Origin: Bacteroidia bacterium
GTDB taxonomy: Bacteria; Bacteroidota; Bacteroidia; NS11-12g; UBA955
Direction: 5' to 3'
DNA: 19,232 bases
NCBI GenBank assembly: GCA_014376345.1
Contig: JACMRS010000298.1
Coordinates: 1-19,232, forward strand
A program made the position numbers and the translations under genes. A model generated the notes under the pieces. The model was not told the origin of the DNA, ran no database searches, and was given only the letters and a program-made list of their open reading frames with translations. Of the stretch, positions 1-7,998 are shown in pieces (the first letter of the stretch is position 1; the number at the start of each line of letters is the position of its first letter).

Positions 1-876
1 ATTTGTTACTACTATTTTAAGAATTCCTTCAATTAATACGCTTTCCAGTTTAATAACAACTTCACCGGTAGTATTATACAATCCAAACTTAATGGCATTT
101 TCCAAAACAGGTTGAAGTAAAAGTGGTGGCAGACTCATTTCAAGAGTATTTTCATTAATTGTTGACTCTATTATCAAACGATGACCGAACCTTACTTTTT
201 CAATTTCGAGATAGAGCTGAAGATGCGACAGTTCATCTTTTAAAAGTGGTTGAGAGGAATCATCTTTTACCAGGGTACCTCTTAGAAAATCACTCAGCAT
301 AGTTATCATTTTTCTTGCCTCGTCTGGTCTGCTAATTAAAAGAGCATTGATAGAATTAAGACTATTAAATAAAAAATGTGGCTGAAGTTGTCTTCTTAAC
401 TGAAATAATTCGGCTTCAATAGCTAATCTTGAAGCAACAGCACTGCGTTCAGTTTCTTTTTCTTTTTCAATATTATTCTGCCATATCCAGATAACCATTG
501 CAGTACAACCAATAATCAAAAAAGAAACTGCAACTCTGACTGGAAAAGACATTAGAAAGAAATTAATATATGATTCATCATTTGTCACTTCATTTACCAA
601 CCATCCCATTGCCTTGGAAGCTAAAATGGCAAGTATAAATATTCCGGGTATGAGTCCAACAAGATTGTTTTTAGATGGCCTGTAAAACCGCAAAGCATTT
701 GCAGCTGCAAAGCATATTATCATTAAAATAAGATTGTTAGAAAGACTGTCTGAGATTGAAATCGCTGCATTAAACCCAAATTTTGAAACAATGTAGGCGT
801 GAGCTGTAATCCAGCAAGCCCAACCTATTGCAAGATAAAGTGCAAATCCGCGATATGAAATGCGACTCAATCCCAT
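1..876 (-). CDS. LytS/YehU-type sensor histidine kinase, C-terminus cut by window edge
   Basis: Inner-membrane sensor kinase of the His_kinase (PF06580, LytS/YehU) family. The visible 292 codons start with ATG at 876 and run off the left edge. Residues about 10-135 hold four hydrophobic segments (roughly 10-30, 47-63, 72-92, 108-133), followed by a charged linker rich in Glu and Lys. The phosphoacceptor region reads QLQPHFLFNSLNSI, with His167 as the likely phosphorylated residue. The N-box is LLQPVLENAIKFG at about 253-265; many relatives have His where this one has Phe. The remaining ATPase domain with its glycine-rich boxes lies outside the window. The start ATG overlaps the stop of the upstream DUF4288 gene by one base (TAATG), which implies translational coupling. 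Such kinases usually signal to a LytTR-type response regulator, which I would expect just beyond the left edge; that is inference. The kinase call is very safe, the stimulus unknown. Confidence 0.9.
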   Translation of the reverse strand, partial: MGLSRISYRGFALYLAIGWACWITAHAYIVSKFGFNAAISISDSLSNNLILMIICFAAANALRFYRPSKNNLVGLIPGIFILAILASKAMGWLVNEVTNDESYINFFLMSFPVRVAVSFLIIGCTAMVIWIWQNNIEKEKETERSAVASRLAIEAELFQLRRQLQPHFLFNSLNSINALLISRPDEARKMITMLSDFLRGTLVKDDSSQPLLKDELSHLQLYLEIEKVRFGHRLIIESTINENTLEMSLPPLLLQPVLENAIKFGLYNTTGEVVIKLESVLIEGILKIVVTN

Positions 877-1220
877 TAACTTTCCTGAAACGACATCAAA
901 TTAATTCTTTCATAACGGAGTTTAACAGAATTGATAAACGATTCGGGATTTTTTTTAACTTTTACTGAAGAATATATTTCAGAACCGTCCTCCAGATTGT
1001 CAAGTCTGATAAGTTCAGACACACCAATAAACTTCCAGTGAACCGGATTATTGTTATTATTAGCAAAATGAACTTCCTCATTTAATCCAAGGTTTGATGC
1101 CTTTTCAATTGCATTACTTTGATCTTCAGCAGAAATTAATCTCAATTGTTCATCAAATTGTTGCTTTGAAGAATCCCCGCAAATTATGTGAAAAACAATC
1201 TTTGCAAGATACATGCTCAT
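876..1220 (-). CDS. DUF4288 domain protein
   Basis: A 114-residue soluble protein with no signal peptide or membrane segment. The N-terminus (MSMYLAKIVFHIICGD), the QFDEQLRLISA stretch at about 21-31, and the VHWKFIGVSEL and GSEIYSSVK stretches match my recollection of the DUF4288 family (PF14119), a small family of unknown function. It sits 2 bp after the LiaF-like gene and overlaps the histidine kinase start by one base, so it is translated from the same message. Its place between a membrane sensor-like protein and a kinase suggests an accessory role in that signalling unit, but nothing in the sequence proves this. A second ATG two codons in (MYLAKIV) is possible; the first fits the usual family N-terminus better. 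Confidence 0.75.
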   Translation of the reverse strand: MSMYLAKIVFHIICGDSSKQQFDEQLRLISAEDQSNAIEKASNLGLNEEVHFANNNNNPVHWKFIGVSELIRLDNLEDGSEIYSSVKVKKNPESFINSVKLRYERINLMSFQES

Positions 1221-1222
1221 AC

Positions 1223-2002
1223 TTAAAAACTGCTAATTACAATGCCACCGAAAATGGTAACTCCTTTCAAAACAAGAACTTTTTTCTCTTCCAGATTACC
1301 TGTGAAAGTCGGCCTTTTATCTTCAATATTTCCCAAAACAGCAACTATTGATTCGGTTTGAATTTCCCAGTGTGGCGGTATCAATAATTTAGTGCCTCCA
1401 AAAAGTTGAGTTACCTCAAGCTCAGCTTTACCGGAAAAATCTGCTTGCATAAGATCAACTTCCATTCCACCAAATATGCATACAAGGTCACCTCCTTTAA
1501 AAGTTTTTGTCAGAATCTTTTTTTTTATACCTGCAAATAGGCAGACTGAATCTATAAAATCCTCACCATTTCTGCTATAACTTTCTTTTGAAAAATGTGC
1601 ATCTATGTCGTTGTGTTTTTGCTTCCACTTTTCTTTCCAGTAATGGTGTGCATTATGCTTTCGCTTAGGTCTTAATATCATTAACAATCCGGCAATAATG
1701 ATAATCACAGGAAATAAGAATTCACCAAAAGAGAAACCGGGAATAAAATCATCCGCAAGAAAAAAAATTCCAATTACGATGGGAATAATCCAACCACCAG
1801 ATCTGAAAGAATGCTTGGCTCCTATGAAAAGTCCAATCGCAATTAAAAACATAGGCCATGTAAACAGCCATTCAGGAAAAACAACTCCTGTTTTACTTAA
1901 AAGCCATAAAACACCGGCTGTTACTATTATCAATCCTCCCAATACCCTGCCACCTCTGTTGTGGCTCTGGTAAATTACCTTATTGCCTTCCTGCTCTGTC
2001 AT
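1223..2002 (-). CDS. LiaF-like membrane protein (DUF5668 plus LiaF C-terminal domain)
   Basis: About 259 residues. The N-terminal half has four hydrophobic segments (roughly 20-36, 45-61, 71-83, 95-110), as in the DUF5668/LiaF transmembrane region. After a basic, His-rich linker, the C-terminal half (about 150-259) carries the glycine-rich repeats typical of LiaF/YvqF-type domains: CIFGGMEVDLMQADF, LFGGTKLLIPPHWEI and VTIFGGIVI. In Bacillus, LiaF restrains the LiaS histidine kinase and responds to cell-wall damage; whether this homologue does so here is inference, although a kinase is encoded two genes downstream. The frame stays open back to a TTG at 2053, but that TTG is the -33 element of the promoter at 2023-2053, so I place the start at the ATG at 2002 (MTEQEGNK). 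No Shine-Dalgarno is evident. Confidence 0.85.
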   Translation of the reverse strand: MTEQEGNKVIYQSHNRGGRVLGGLIIVTAGVLWLLSKTGVVFPEWLFTWPMFLIAIGLFIGAKHSFRSGGWIIPIVIGIFFLADDFIPGFSFGEFLFPVIIIIAGLLMILRPKRKHNAHHYWKEKWKQKHNDIDAHFSKESYSRNGEDFIDSVCLFAGIKKKILTKTFKGGDLVCIFGGMEVDLMQADFSGKAELEVTQLFGGTKLLIPPHWEIQTESIVAVLGNIEDKRPTFTGNLEEKKVLVLKGVTIFGGIVISSF

Positions 2003-2022
2003 ATTATTTATATTTAATGATG

Positions 2023-2053
2023 CAAAAGTACTGTCAACCCTATATCGGGTCAA
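2023..2053 (-). promoter_or_regulatory. Bacteroidota promoter of the LiaF-like/DUF4288/kinase operon
   Basis: On the minus strand a TTG at 2053-2051 is followed by 20 bases and then TACTTTTG at 2030-2023, a perfect match to the Bacteroidota TTG / TAnnTTTG promoter with normal spacing. Transcription would start near 2018, leaving a leader of about 15 bases before the ATG at 2002. This is the best promoter match in the window. Confidence 0.7.
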
Positions 2054-2127
2054 GTCATATTAGTTACAAAGCAGCACTTTGCAGGTGAACGAACGCTTTT
2101 TGGCGGTAAGGATTTAATTAAGAAAGG

Positions 2128-2715
2128 TCATTCTTTCAATACCATATCTATACACATTACAGATGCAATAATCAGGGTACGGAAATCATTGTCAGGCGGA
2201 AGGCTTTCACCGATAGAAATCATATAATTATCTGCAGTTGTGAAAAGCTCCTTTCCAATACCAGCCCATTTTTTAGAAACAGAAGCAAATATCAGATCAT
2301 CCTTTATAAATTTAAAATCCCATCCTGTCCATTTTCCTTTTAGCGAGCAGACATAATTTTCATCTTCGTCAAAAATATCGAATTTACCACCAAGACTTAA
2401 AAGTTTTTGCTTGAAAGTACCTATCAGCTTATCATCTTCGTCGAGCACCTGTACTTTTGATAGCCATAAAGAAACACCTCTTTTAATTGTACAAACCTTT
2501 TTACCTTCCATGTTTGAGATAATTATCTCGAAAGGTGTATTTCGTTTGTACTTGGTAAATCTTAACATCTTAGTAAAACCACCAAGTTTTGGTTCACGGC
2601 ATTGCATTATGATTTTGCCATCGGCAGGATCAAAAATGTCAAAATTATTTGCAGCCTTAAAAATTCCTGTATGCTCCTTTACCAGGAACAAGTTTTTATT
2701 TAAAATTGGATCCAT
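2128..2715 (-). CDS. Scramblase / LURP-one-related (tubby-like fold) protein
   Basis: A 195-residue protein with repeated short beta-strand patterns such as FDIFDPADGKII, FEIIISNMEGKKV, VQVLDEDDKLIG and FDIFDEDENYVCS, a WTGWDFKF motif, and a hydrophobic C-terminal helix (FRTLIIASVMCIDMVL). This is the layout of the phospholipid scramblase/LURP-one-related superfamily (PF03803/PF04525, including Bacillus YxjI), which folds as a tubby-like beta barrel around a hydrophobic helix. The N-terminal LFLVKEHTGIFKAANNFDIFDP also fits. Bacterial members have no settled function, and lipid-scrambling activity should not be assumed. There is no signal peptide, so it is probably cytosolic or membrane-peripheral. 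It starts only 4 bp after the metalloprotease stop codon, so the two are probably cotranscribed. The space to the next gene downstream holds only a weak 5-bp dyad. Confidence 0.75.
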   Translation of the reverse strand: MDPILNKNLFLVKEHTGIFKAANNFDIFDPADGKIIMQCREPKLGGFTKMLRFTKYKRNTPFEIIISNMEGKKVCTIKRGVSLWLSKVQVLDEDDKLIGTFKQKLLSLGGKFDIFDEDENYVCSLKGKWTGWDFKFIKDDLIFASVSKKWAGIGKELFTTADNYMISIGESLPPDNDFRTLIIASVMCIDMVLKE

Positions 2716-2719
2716 TTCT

Positions 2720-4951
2720 TTATTCTATAATTAGTTTTTGAGTATCCTGTACCTGATTTTCTTTCAGTAGAGTTACAGTATAAATACCTTTGGCCATATT
2801 CATAACAGACACCTCAATGGTTCTGCCTTCAGAAACAGCTACTTCTTTCACCAGCTGTCCCAGCACATCAAATATTAATAAACGTGCATTCCCTGAAAAA
2901 TAAGGAAGTACCTGAAAATTGTCTTTTGCCGGATTTGGTCTGATTACAAATATCTGCAGAGCATCTTGTTTAATAATTCCTGTAAATGACCTTAAATTGA
3001 TCACTGTGTCATCTGTATTACATATTCCATAAGCAATCAATCGAACAGTTTTTCCGCTTGCGCTAATATAATTGTGAATAGGATTTGTTGAAACTAAAGT
3101 ATCGCCGTCACCAAATATCCAGGCTGTTGAATCAATGCTTCCAGTTGAATTACTTTTAAACCCGATAATATTGTTTCCCATATTATTATATGTAAAGGAA
3201 GCCTTAACTCTCGATCCGTTAATAACTACTACTGAATCTGCAATAGTTTTTGTTTTGGTACCTGATGGAGTTGTTATTGTAAGTGAAATGGTTTTAGAAC
3301 CACCTGTAGAATAGGTTACTTTGTGCGGACCAACTGTTGAAGCTGTAGCCGGAGATGCACCCGAACCAAAATTCCAGCTATAAGCTGTTATCGGACCTTT
3401 TGAAGAGTCTGTAAAAGTTACCTGATCGCCAATACATGGTTTAGAATTCTGTATTCCGAAGTTAGCAGAAGGCGGTGTAAGTGCACAGTTACCATTTGTA
3501 AGTTTAACCATTCCATTTTTACCACAAACCGGTGTAGTACTTTTTGCAATTACATAATTTCCGCCTGCAATATCACCGGCACTCAGATTTCTTTTGGTTT
3601 GACCATTAGCGACAGCATAATGCATTACTTCAGCAAAATTTATTACATGACCAAGTTGATGACCATGTCCAACTTCATGGGTTGCAACTGTTTCAAAATC
3701 ATATTTTGTACCAGGAGCATTTGATAGCTTATAATGCCAGGTTGTGGTATTAGTTGGTTTAAGTCTGAAACGAATATCCAGCTCACTCACATAATATTTG
3801 AGAACACCACCAGGAAAACATCCACTCCAATAGGTAAAACATTGTGCCAGTACTCCATTGGGCATTAAACCTGCAGAATCCCAAAGTACAAGATTTACAC
3901 CATCTTGTGTCACTAAATTTTTAGATGTACGACCAGCAGTGTCCCAATTAATATAGGTTCCACAACGCCAACGCTCAATCGAACGGACAAAAGCATTTCT
4001 TGCTTCAGTAGAATCATTAAATTTTTTGTTAAATGTCCAGGTAATGCCTTGTCCGTTAAGACCAACTTCCTGTGATTCATAAGCAACACTGTCACTAATT
4101 ACAATGTTAATATGAGAATAGGTAACTTTCAGCGTATCAGGAGAAATAGCAGTGCCATTCACAGCATTAATGACCCTTGGCTTTCCTGTACCTGCTTTTG
4201 ATCTGACAATAACCACTATCTGTGTGTCATTCCATGAAATATAATCTCTTTTTAGTGCTTTAACATAAGTTGCACCGCCATCATCTCCATTACTGAATTC
4301 TACTTTACTTGTGTCTCTGGTTGCGCCGAAACCTGTACCTTTTATAGTTAAACTCATATTATTTCCGGCAGACAGTGTTTTCGGGGAAATAGAACTTATG
4401 GATATTACTGCCCTCTTACCGGAACCTCCGATAACACCTAACTTTCCGGTAACAACAGGCTGAACACCTGTTAATGTTTTAATTGCCAGACCTGCATCAG
4501 CGATACTTTTATATTTAATAAACACATTAGCAGCTACACCTGAAGTCATATCAAACTTAATAAAACCTTGTGGGCCACCGAAAGAAACCCATTCATTTTC
4601 TTGTCCCTTAGTAATAAGAAATATTCCTTTTTCACCGTTTTCAGATTCAAAAGCAGGTTCAGCTGTAATTCTGTCATATCCTACATCTCCACCTTCAGTA
4701 GTAATACTGACAGTATTTGCTGAGATAAGATTATTGCCTTTATATATTTTAGATACAGAAATTATAGTTTTAGTAAATATCATGGTATGGCTGATATTCC
4801 AGTAACAACTTTTACCTGAAACAGTTCCTTCAACAATAATTTCGCTTGAACTAACCATCTCATTTAATGTTTGAGGAACCATCGCGCACTGAGACATTGC
4901 AGAAAAAGAGGCAAAAGCAGATAAAAGAGTGACAGTAAAGAATTTCTTCAT
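2720..4951 (-). CDS. Secreted matrixin-like metalloprotease with IPT/TIG, PKD and T9SS sorting domains
   Basis: A 743-residue exported protein. Residues 1-21 are a signal peptide (MKKFFTVTLLSAFASFSAMS). Residues 23-170 form an N-terminal domain I cannot name. About 188-279 resembles an IPT/TIG immunoglobulin-like domain (ISSISPKTLSAGNNMSLTI). The peptidase domain spans about 285-470, with the zinc site HEVGHGHQLGH at 425-435 (HExxHxxxxxH, metzincin type) and a Met-turn candidate VMH near 442-444, so it is probably related to M10 matrixins. Two PKD-like domains follow at about 495-577 (SWNFGSG) and 583-656 (WIFGDGD). Residues about 668-743 are a type A T9SS sorting domain (RPNPAKDNF, IFDVLGQLV, GIYTVTLL), so the mature protein should cross the outer membrane through the T9SS. 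The substrate is unknown. No cysteine-switch propeptide was recognised. Confidence 0.88.
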   Translation of the reverse strand: MKKFFTVTLLSAFASFSAMSQCAMVPQTLNEMVSSSEIIVEGTVSGKSCYWNISHTMIFTKTIISVSKIYKGNNLISANTVSITTEGGDVGYDRITAEPAFESENGEKGIFLITKGQENEWVSFGGPQGFIKFDMTSGVAANVFIKYKSIADAGLAIKTLTGVQPVVTGKLGVIGGSGKRAVISISSISPKTLSAGNNMSLTIKGTGFGATRDTSKVEFSNGDDGGATYVKALKRDYISWNDTQIVVIVRSKAGTGKPRVINAVNGTAISPDTLKVTYSHINIVISDSVAYESQEVGLNGQGITWTFNKKFNDSTEARNAFVRSIERWRCGTYINWDTAGRTSKNLVTQDGVNLVLWDSAGLMPNGVLAQCFTYWSGCFPGGVLKYYVSELDIRFRLKPTNTTTWHYKLSNAPGTKYDFETVATHEVGHGHQLGHVINFAEVMHYAVANGQTKRNLSAGDIAGGNYVIAKSTTPVCGKNGMVKLTNGNCALTPPSANFGIQNSKPCIGDQVTFTDSSKGPITAYSWNFGSGASPATASTVGPHKVTYSTGGSKTISLTITTPSGTKTKTIADSVVVINGSRVKASFTYNNMGNNIIGFKSNSTGSIDSTAWIFGDGDTLVSTNPIHNYISASGKTVRLIAYGICNTDDTVINLRSFTGIIKQDALQIFVIRPNPAKDNFQVLPYFSGNARLLIFDVLGQLVKEVAVSEGRTIEVSVMNMAKGIYTVTLLKENQVQDTQKLIIE

Positions 4952-4984
4952 GAATTTATATAATGATTGTTTGGATATAAAAAG

Positions 4985-5014
4985 CGAAAATAGGGGTTAG
5001 CAACTTATTTTCAA
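4985..5014 (-). promoter_or_regulatory. Probable promoter of the metalloprotease-scramblase pair
   Basis: On the minus strand TTG at 5014-5012 is followed by 19 bases and TATTTTCG at 4992-4985, one mismatch from TAnnTTTG. It overlaps the last codons of tilS and would give a leader of about 30 bases before the ATG at 4951. Expression could also come partly from tilS read-through. Confidence 0.4.
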
Positions 5015-6328
5015 AATATTGACTGTTTCTTCTGTAATTTTATAATCTTCACTAATTCTGATTCCTGCCAGCCAGATAATAGAGTTTTCAGATAAAATAA
5101 CCTTTGAAACAATTTTTTTTGAAGAAGAAATTTTGTTATCAGTAAGAATATCGCTTATTAACTTAGATCCTGACATTCCTAAAGGTTTCATCTTATCACC
5201 ATGCTTCCAGTTTCTTATTATTAATGGAAATTTTATCTTGTCAAAATCCAAATACGCGACCTGAAATTTATGTTCAGTTTGTTCAAATTTTTCTCTGTTG
5301 ATAAATTCAAAGGTGAAATCGTTTTTAACTAATCCATTATGCGAAACAGTTTCAATAACTAATTCCTCATCATCATTTTCTGTATTTTCAATTAAAATCA
5401 GGTGTTCCCTGTCTTTTATAATTGTGTGTGTTGCTGAAATGATTTTTTTACCAGACTCTCCATCCATAATAGTAACCACATCTGAAACAGACGCATAATT
5501 AAATCCATATTCTTTAAGAAAAAAATATAAAAGCTGTTGAATGTTGGTTACATCTTCCAGTTCTTTCTTTAAGTATTCAATAGAAATATGAAGGTTATGA
5601 TCTTTAATAAAACTGGCTTTTCCCCAGAATTTTTTAAGAATGACCCTTGTTAAATTTTCATAATTTTCAATCTTTAAGGCATTATCAGAAAACACCTGCT
5701 CTACCTCAGATTCCAGTTTTTTAAATTCGGGAATAATATGATGTCTGATTGCATTTCTGAGATATTTATCTGAACCGTTGCTGCTGTCTTCCCTGAAAAG
5801 TATGTTGTTTTGCGAAGCATATTCAGAAAGTTCATTGCGCGAGGCAAACAAAAGCGGTCTGATTATATAACCATTCCGGGATTTTATTCCATGTAACCCT
5901 TCAATTCCAGTGCCTGGTAATTGATTAATCAGCATGGTTTCCATATTGTCGGAAAGGTGGTGTGCCGTGGCAATACAGGCAAAAGCATTTTCTTTTCTTA
6001 CCTGTTCAAACCAATCGTATCGTAAATTGCGTGCTGCTACCTGAATTGATACTTTATTAATAATTGCAAATTCTTTCGTATCAAACTTTACATTAAAAAA
6101 CGGCACTCCATATTCTAATGCCATTTCTTTTACAAAACTTTCATCATCTTCACTTTCACCACCCCTTAATGCAAAATTACAATGGGCTATTCCGAAAGAA
6201 ATACCCGCATCTTTACAAAGTCGCACAAGACATGCCGAATCAAGTCCACCACTTACTGCAATTAGCCAGGGATTTACCGAAGCAACCAGATTTTTTGCAT
6301 TAATATTATCAATAAAACGTTTTAGCAT
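4997..6328 (-). CDS. tilS: tRNA(Ile)-lysidine synthetase TilS
   Basis: Cytosolic enzyme that uses ATP to attach lysine to the wobble cytidine of the CAU-anticodon tRNA-Ile, converting it to lysidine so that it reads AUA. The 443-residue protein has the PP-loop SGGLDS at 26-31, then the family landmarks GIAHCNFALRG, ARNLRYDWF, CIATAHHLSDNMETMLINQL, IIRPLL, REDSSN and a following LRNAIRHHIIP. The C-terminal substrate-binding domain is present, including LGMSGSKLISDIL and IIWLAGIRI near the end. The ATG at 6328 directly abuts the divergent OstA regulatory region, and a TACCTTTG element lies just upstream. The length is normal for the long form of the family. An essential gene in most bacteria. 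Confidence 0.96.
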   Translation of the reverse strand: MLKRFIDNINAKNLVASVNPWLIAVSGGLDSACLVRLCKDAGISFGIAHCNFALRGGESEDDESFVKEMALEYGVPFFNVKFDTKEFAIINKVSIQVAARNLRYDWFEQVRKENAFACIATAHHLSDNMETMLINQLPGTGIEGLHGIKSRNGYIIRPLLFASRNELSEYASQNNILFREDSSNGSDKYLRNAIRHHIIPEFKKLESEVEQVFSDNALKIENYENLTRVILKKFWGKASFIKDHNLHISIEYLKKELEDVTNIQQLLYFFLKEYGFNYASVSDVVTIMDGESGKKIISATHTIIKDREHLILIENTENDDEELVIETVSHNGLVKNDFTFEFINREKFEQTEHKFQVAYLDFDKIKFPLIIRNWKHGDKMKPLGMSGSKLISDILTDNKISSSKKIVSKVILSENSIIWLAGIRISEDYKITEETVNILKISC

Positions 6329-6339
6329 GGTATTTGTAA

Positions 6340-6347
6340 CAAAGGTA
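6340..6347 (-). promoter_or_regulatory. -7 element of tilS
   Basis: TACCTTTG on the minus strand (6347-6340) matches TAnnTTTG exactly. It ends 11 bases before the tilS ATG, so the message would be nearly leaderless. No TTG lies at the ideal -33 distance. Confidence 0.4.
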
Positions 6348-6360
6348 ACCCAACAAAAGT

Positions 6361-6368
6361 TAAATTTG
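6361..6368 (+). promoter_or_regulatory. -7 element of the OstA-like gene
   Basis: TAAATTTG matches TAnnTTTG exactly. A TTTG at 6333-6336 could be the -33 element, but the 24-base spacer is slightly long. It lies 15 bases before the ATG at 6384 and shows that the longer reading frame beginning at 6327 is not the real start. It faces the tilS promoter within the same 55 bp. Confidence 0.45.
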
Positions 6369-6383
6369 CACCCGACAACTAAA

Positions 6384-7985
6384 ATGGCATTCCCAAAAAC
6401 ACTTCTACTGCTTGCAGGCTTTATTTTTTCAGGAATAACCGGAATGGCTCAAAGTACCATTGAAATTATCCATGCTGACTCATTTCCATATAGTAAAAAT
6501 TCAAATTCTTACCAGCTTATTGGCAACGTACAACTTAAGCACGACGGCGTATTTATAAACTGCGACAGGGCTATAAGATACAACGAAACCAATCAGGTAG
6601 AAGCTTTCGGACATATTTATATCTTTCAACCTGATACTTTCGATTTGATGGGAGATGAACTTAAATATGATGGAAATACCAAAATTGCGCGCATCAGTAA
6701 ACATGTTTTTCTAAGTGATAAACAAATGAACCTCACCACGGAATCACTTGATTATAACACTCAAACCCAAACCGGATATTACACCAATAATGCGCTTATT
6801 TTAAACGGTCCAAACACGCTTACAAGCAAAAAAGGCACCTATAACAGACGAGGTAATATTTTTTATTTCAAAGAAAAAGTAGTGCTTACCAGTCCGGAAT
6901 ATACCATGGAAAGCGACACTTTTCAATACAATGCATTTACAAAAACAGCCTATTTTTTCGGTCCAACAGTAATAAAAAGCGCTGAAAACACCATTGTTTG
7001 TAACTCAGGATGGTACAATACCATTACAGAAAAATCGCAGTTTTCTCATTATGCCACTATTTACAGCAAAGAAAACAAAATTTCTGCCGACAGTATTTTA
7101 TACGACAGAAAACAAGGCATTGGTAAAGCGCATGGAAATATTGAGATGGTTGACACTCTCGAAAAAACCACTGTTTACGGGCAATATGGCGTATATAATC
7201 GAAAAACCAAACTTACACTTATCACCAAATCACCAATGGTAAAGCGCATTATGGACAATGATTCGATGTATATTTTAGCCGACAGCCTTTATTATTTCGC
7301 TGATTCCTTTCAGAGATCTTTGAAAACATTTCACCACTCACGAATACTTCAAAATGACTTTCAGGGAAGTTGCGACTCGCTGCTGTATGTTTTTTCCGAT
7401 TCGGTAATCAGCATGTACCGAGATCCGATTTTATGGAATGAAAACAACCAGATTACAGGTGATACTGTTAGAATTTACCTCAAAAACAGCAAGATCAGTT
7501 TTATGAAAGTTGATGGAAATGCATTTATAGCCTCGCTGGTAGAATCAGAAAGGTATAACCAGATTTCAGGCAAAACAATGGACAACTATTTTACTGACAA
7601 TAAACTCAGGCGAGTGAAAGTTGTTGGAAATGGTGAAAGTATTTATTACGCAAAAGAAAATGAAAGTGATTCAAGCGCTTATATTGGAATTAATAAAATA
7701 GTTTGCAGTGAAATGCTTATCAGTCTTGATTCTGGAAAGGTTGACAACATCAGGTTTTACACTAAACCTGAAGGAACACTTTATCCTCCAAAACAATTTC
7801 CTGCAGAAGAATCTAAATTAAAAGGATTTACCTGGCTGATAAAACAAAAGCCAGCATACTCTGAATTTGAACAACGTATGAAAAAAGTTGTTCCTGTAGT
7901 AGTGAAAACTGATCCGGCTTTAAAACCTTTGCCTGTAAAGAAAAAAACACAAACAAAGAAAGCTCCAAAAAAATCTGTTAAGTAG
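6384..7985 (+). CDS. OstA/LptA-like periplasmic LPS-transport protein
   Basis: About 533 residues from the ATG at 6384. A signal peptide (MAFPKTLLLLAGFIFSGITG, cut near MAQ) leads into repeated beta-strand motifs of the OstA/LptA N-terminal type: NVQLKHDGVFINCDRAI, FGHIYIFQPDTFDLMGDEL, NALILNGPNTLTSKKGTY, GPTVIKSAENTIVC and GNIEMVDTLEKTTVYG. These pack as a beta-jellyroll that shields lipid A on its way across the periplasm. Bacteroidota carry this long OstA-like form, larger than the roughly 185-residue LptA of E. coli. The C-terminus is a Lys-rich tail. The in-frame codons from 6327 to 6383 are excluded because a perfect -7 element (6361-6368) lies within them and the signal peptide begins at 6384. 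It converges on the MORN-repeat gene, with only 6 bp between the stop codons. Confidence 0.85.
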   Translation: MAFPKTLLLLAGFIFSGITGMAQSTIEIIHADSFPYSKNSNSYQLIGNVQLKHDGVFINCDRAIRYNETNQVEAFGHIYIFQPDTFDLMGDELKYDGNTKIARISKHVFLSDKQMNLTTESLDYNTQTQTGYYTNNALILNGPNTLTSKKGTYNRRGNIFYFKEKVVLTSPEYTMESDTFQYNAFTKTAYFFGPTVIKSAENTIVCNSGWYNTITEKSQFSHYATIYSKENKISADSILYDRKQGIGKAHGNIEMVDTLEKTTVYGQYGVYNRKTKLTLITKSPMVKRIMDNDSMYILADSLYYFADSFQRSLKTFHHSRILQNDFQGSCDSLLYVFSDSVISMYRDPILWNENNQITGDTVRIYLKNSKISFMKVDGNAFIASLVESERYNQISGKTMDNYFTDNKLRRVKVVGNGESIYYAKENESDSSAYIGINKIVCSEMLISLDSGKVDNIRFYTKPEGTLYPPKQFPAEESKLKGFTWLIKQKPAYSEFEQRMKKVVPVVVKTDPALKPLPVKKKTQTKKAPKKSVK

Positions 7986-7998
7986 GTTTGATTAACAG
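7967..7998 (-). terminator. Rho-independent terminator of the ftsH unit, overlapping the ostA 3' end
   Basis: Read on the minus strand, CTGTTAA and TTAACAG form a perfect 7-bp stem around a 10-base loop (7998-7975), followed after one base by seven T residues (7973-7967). The stem or loop holds the stop codons of both convergent genes, and the T tract is the antisense of Lys codons at the end of the OstA-like gene. On the plus strand no T tract follows, so it should work mainly for the minus strand. Confidence 0.6.

Noticed and set aside
2067..2081. CAAAG/CTTTG dyad after the scramblase-like gene as a terminator
   Set aside because: Five-bp AT-rich stem with no T tract after it.
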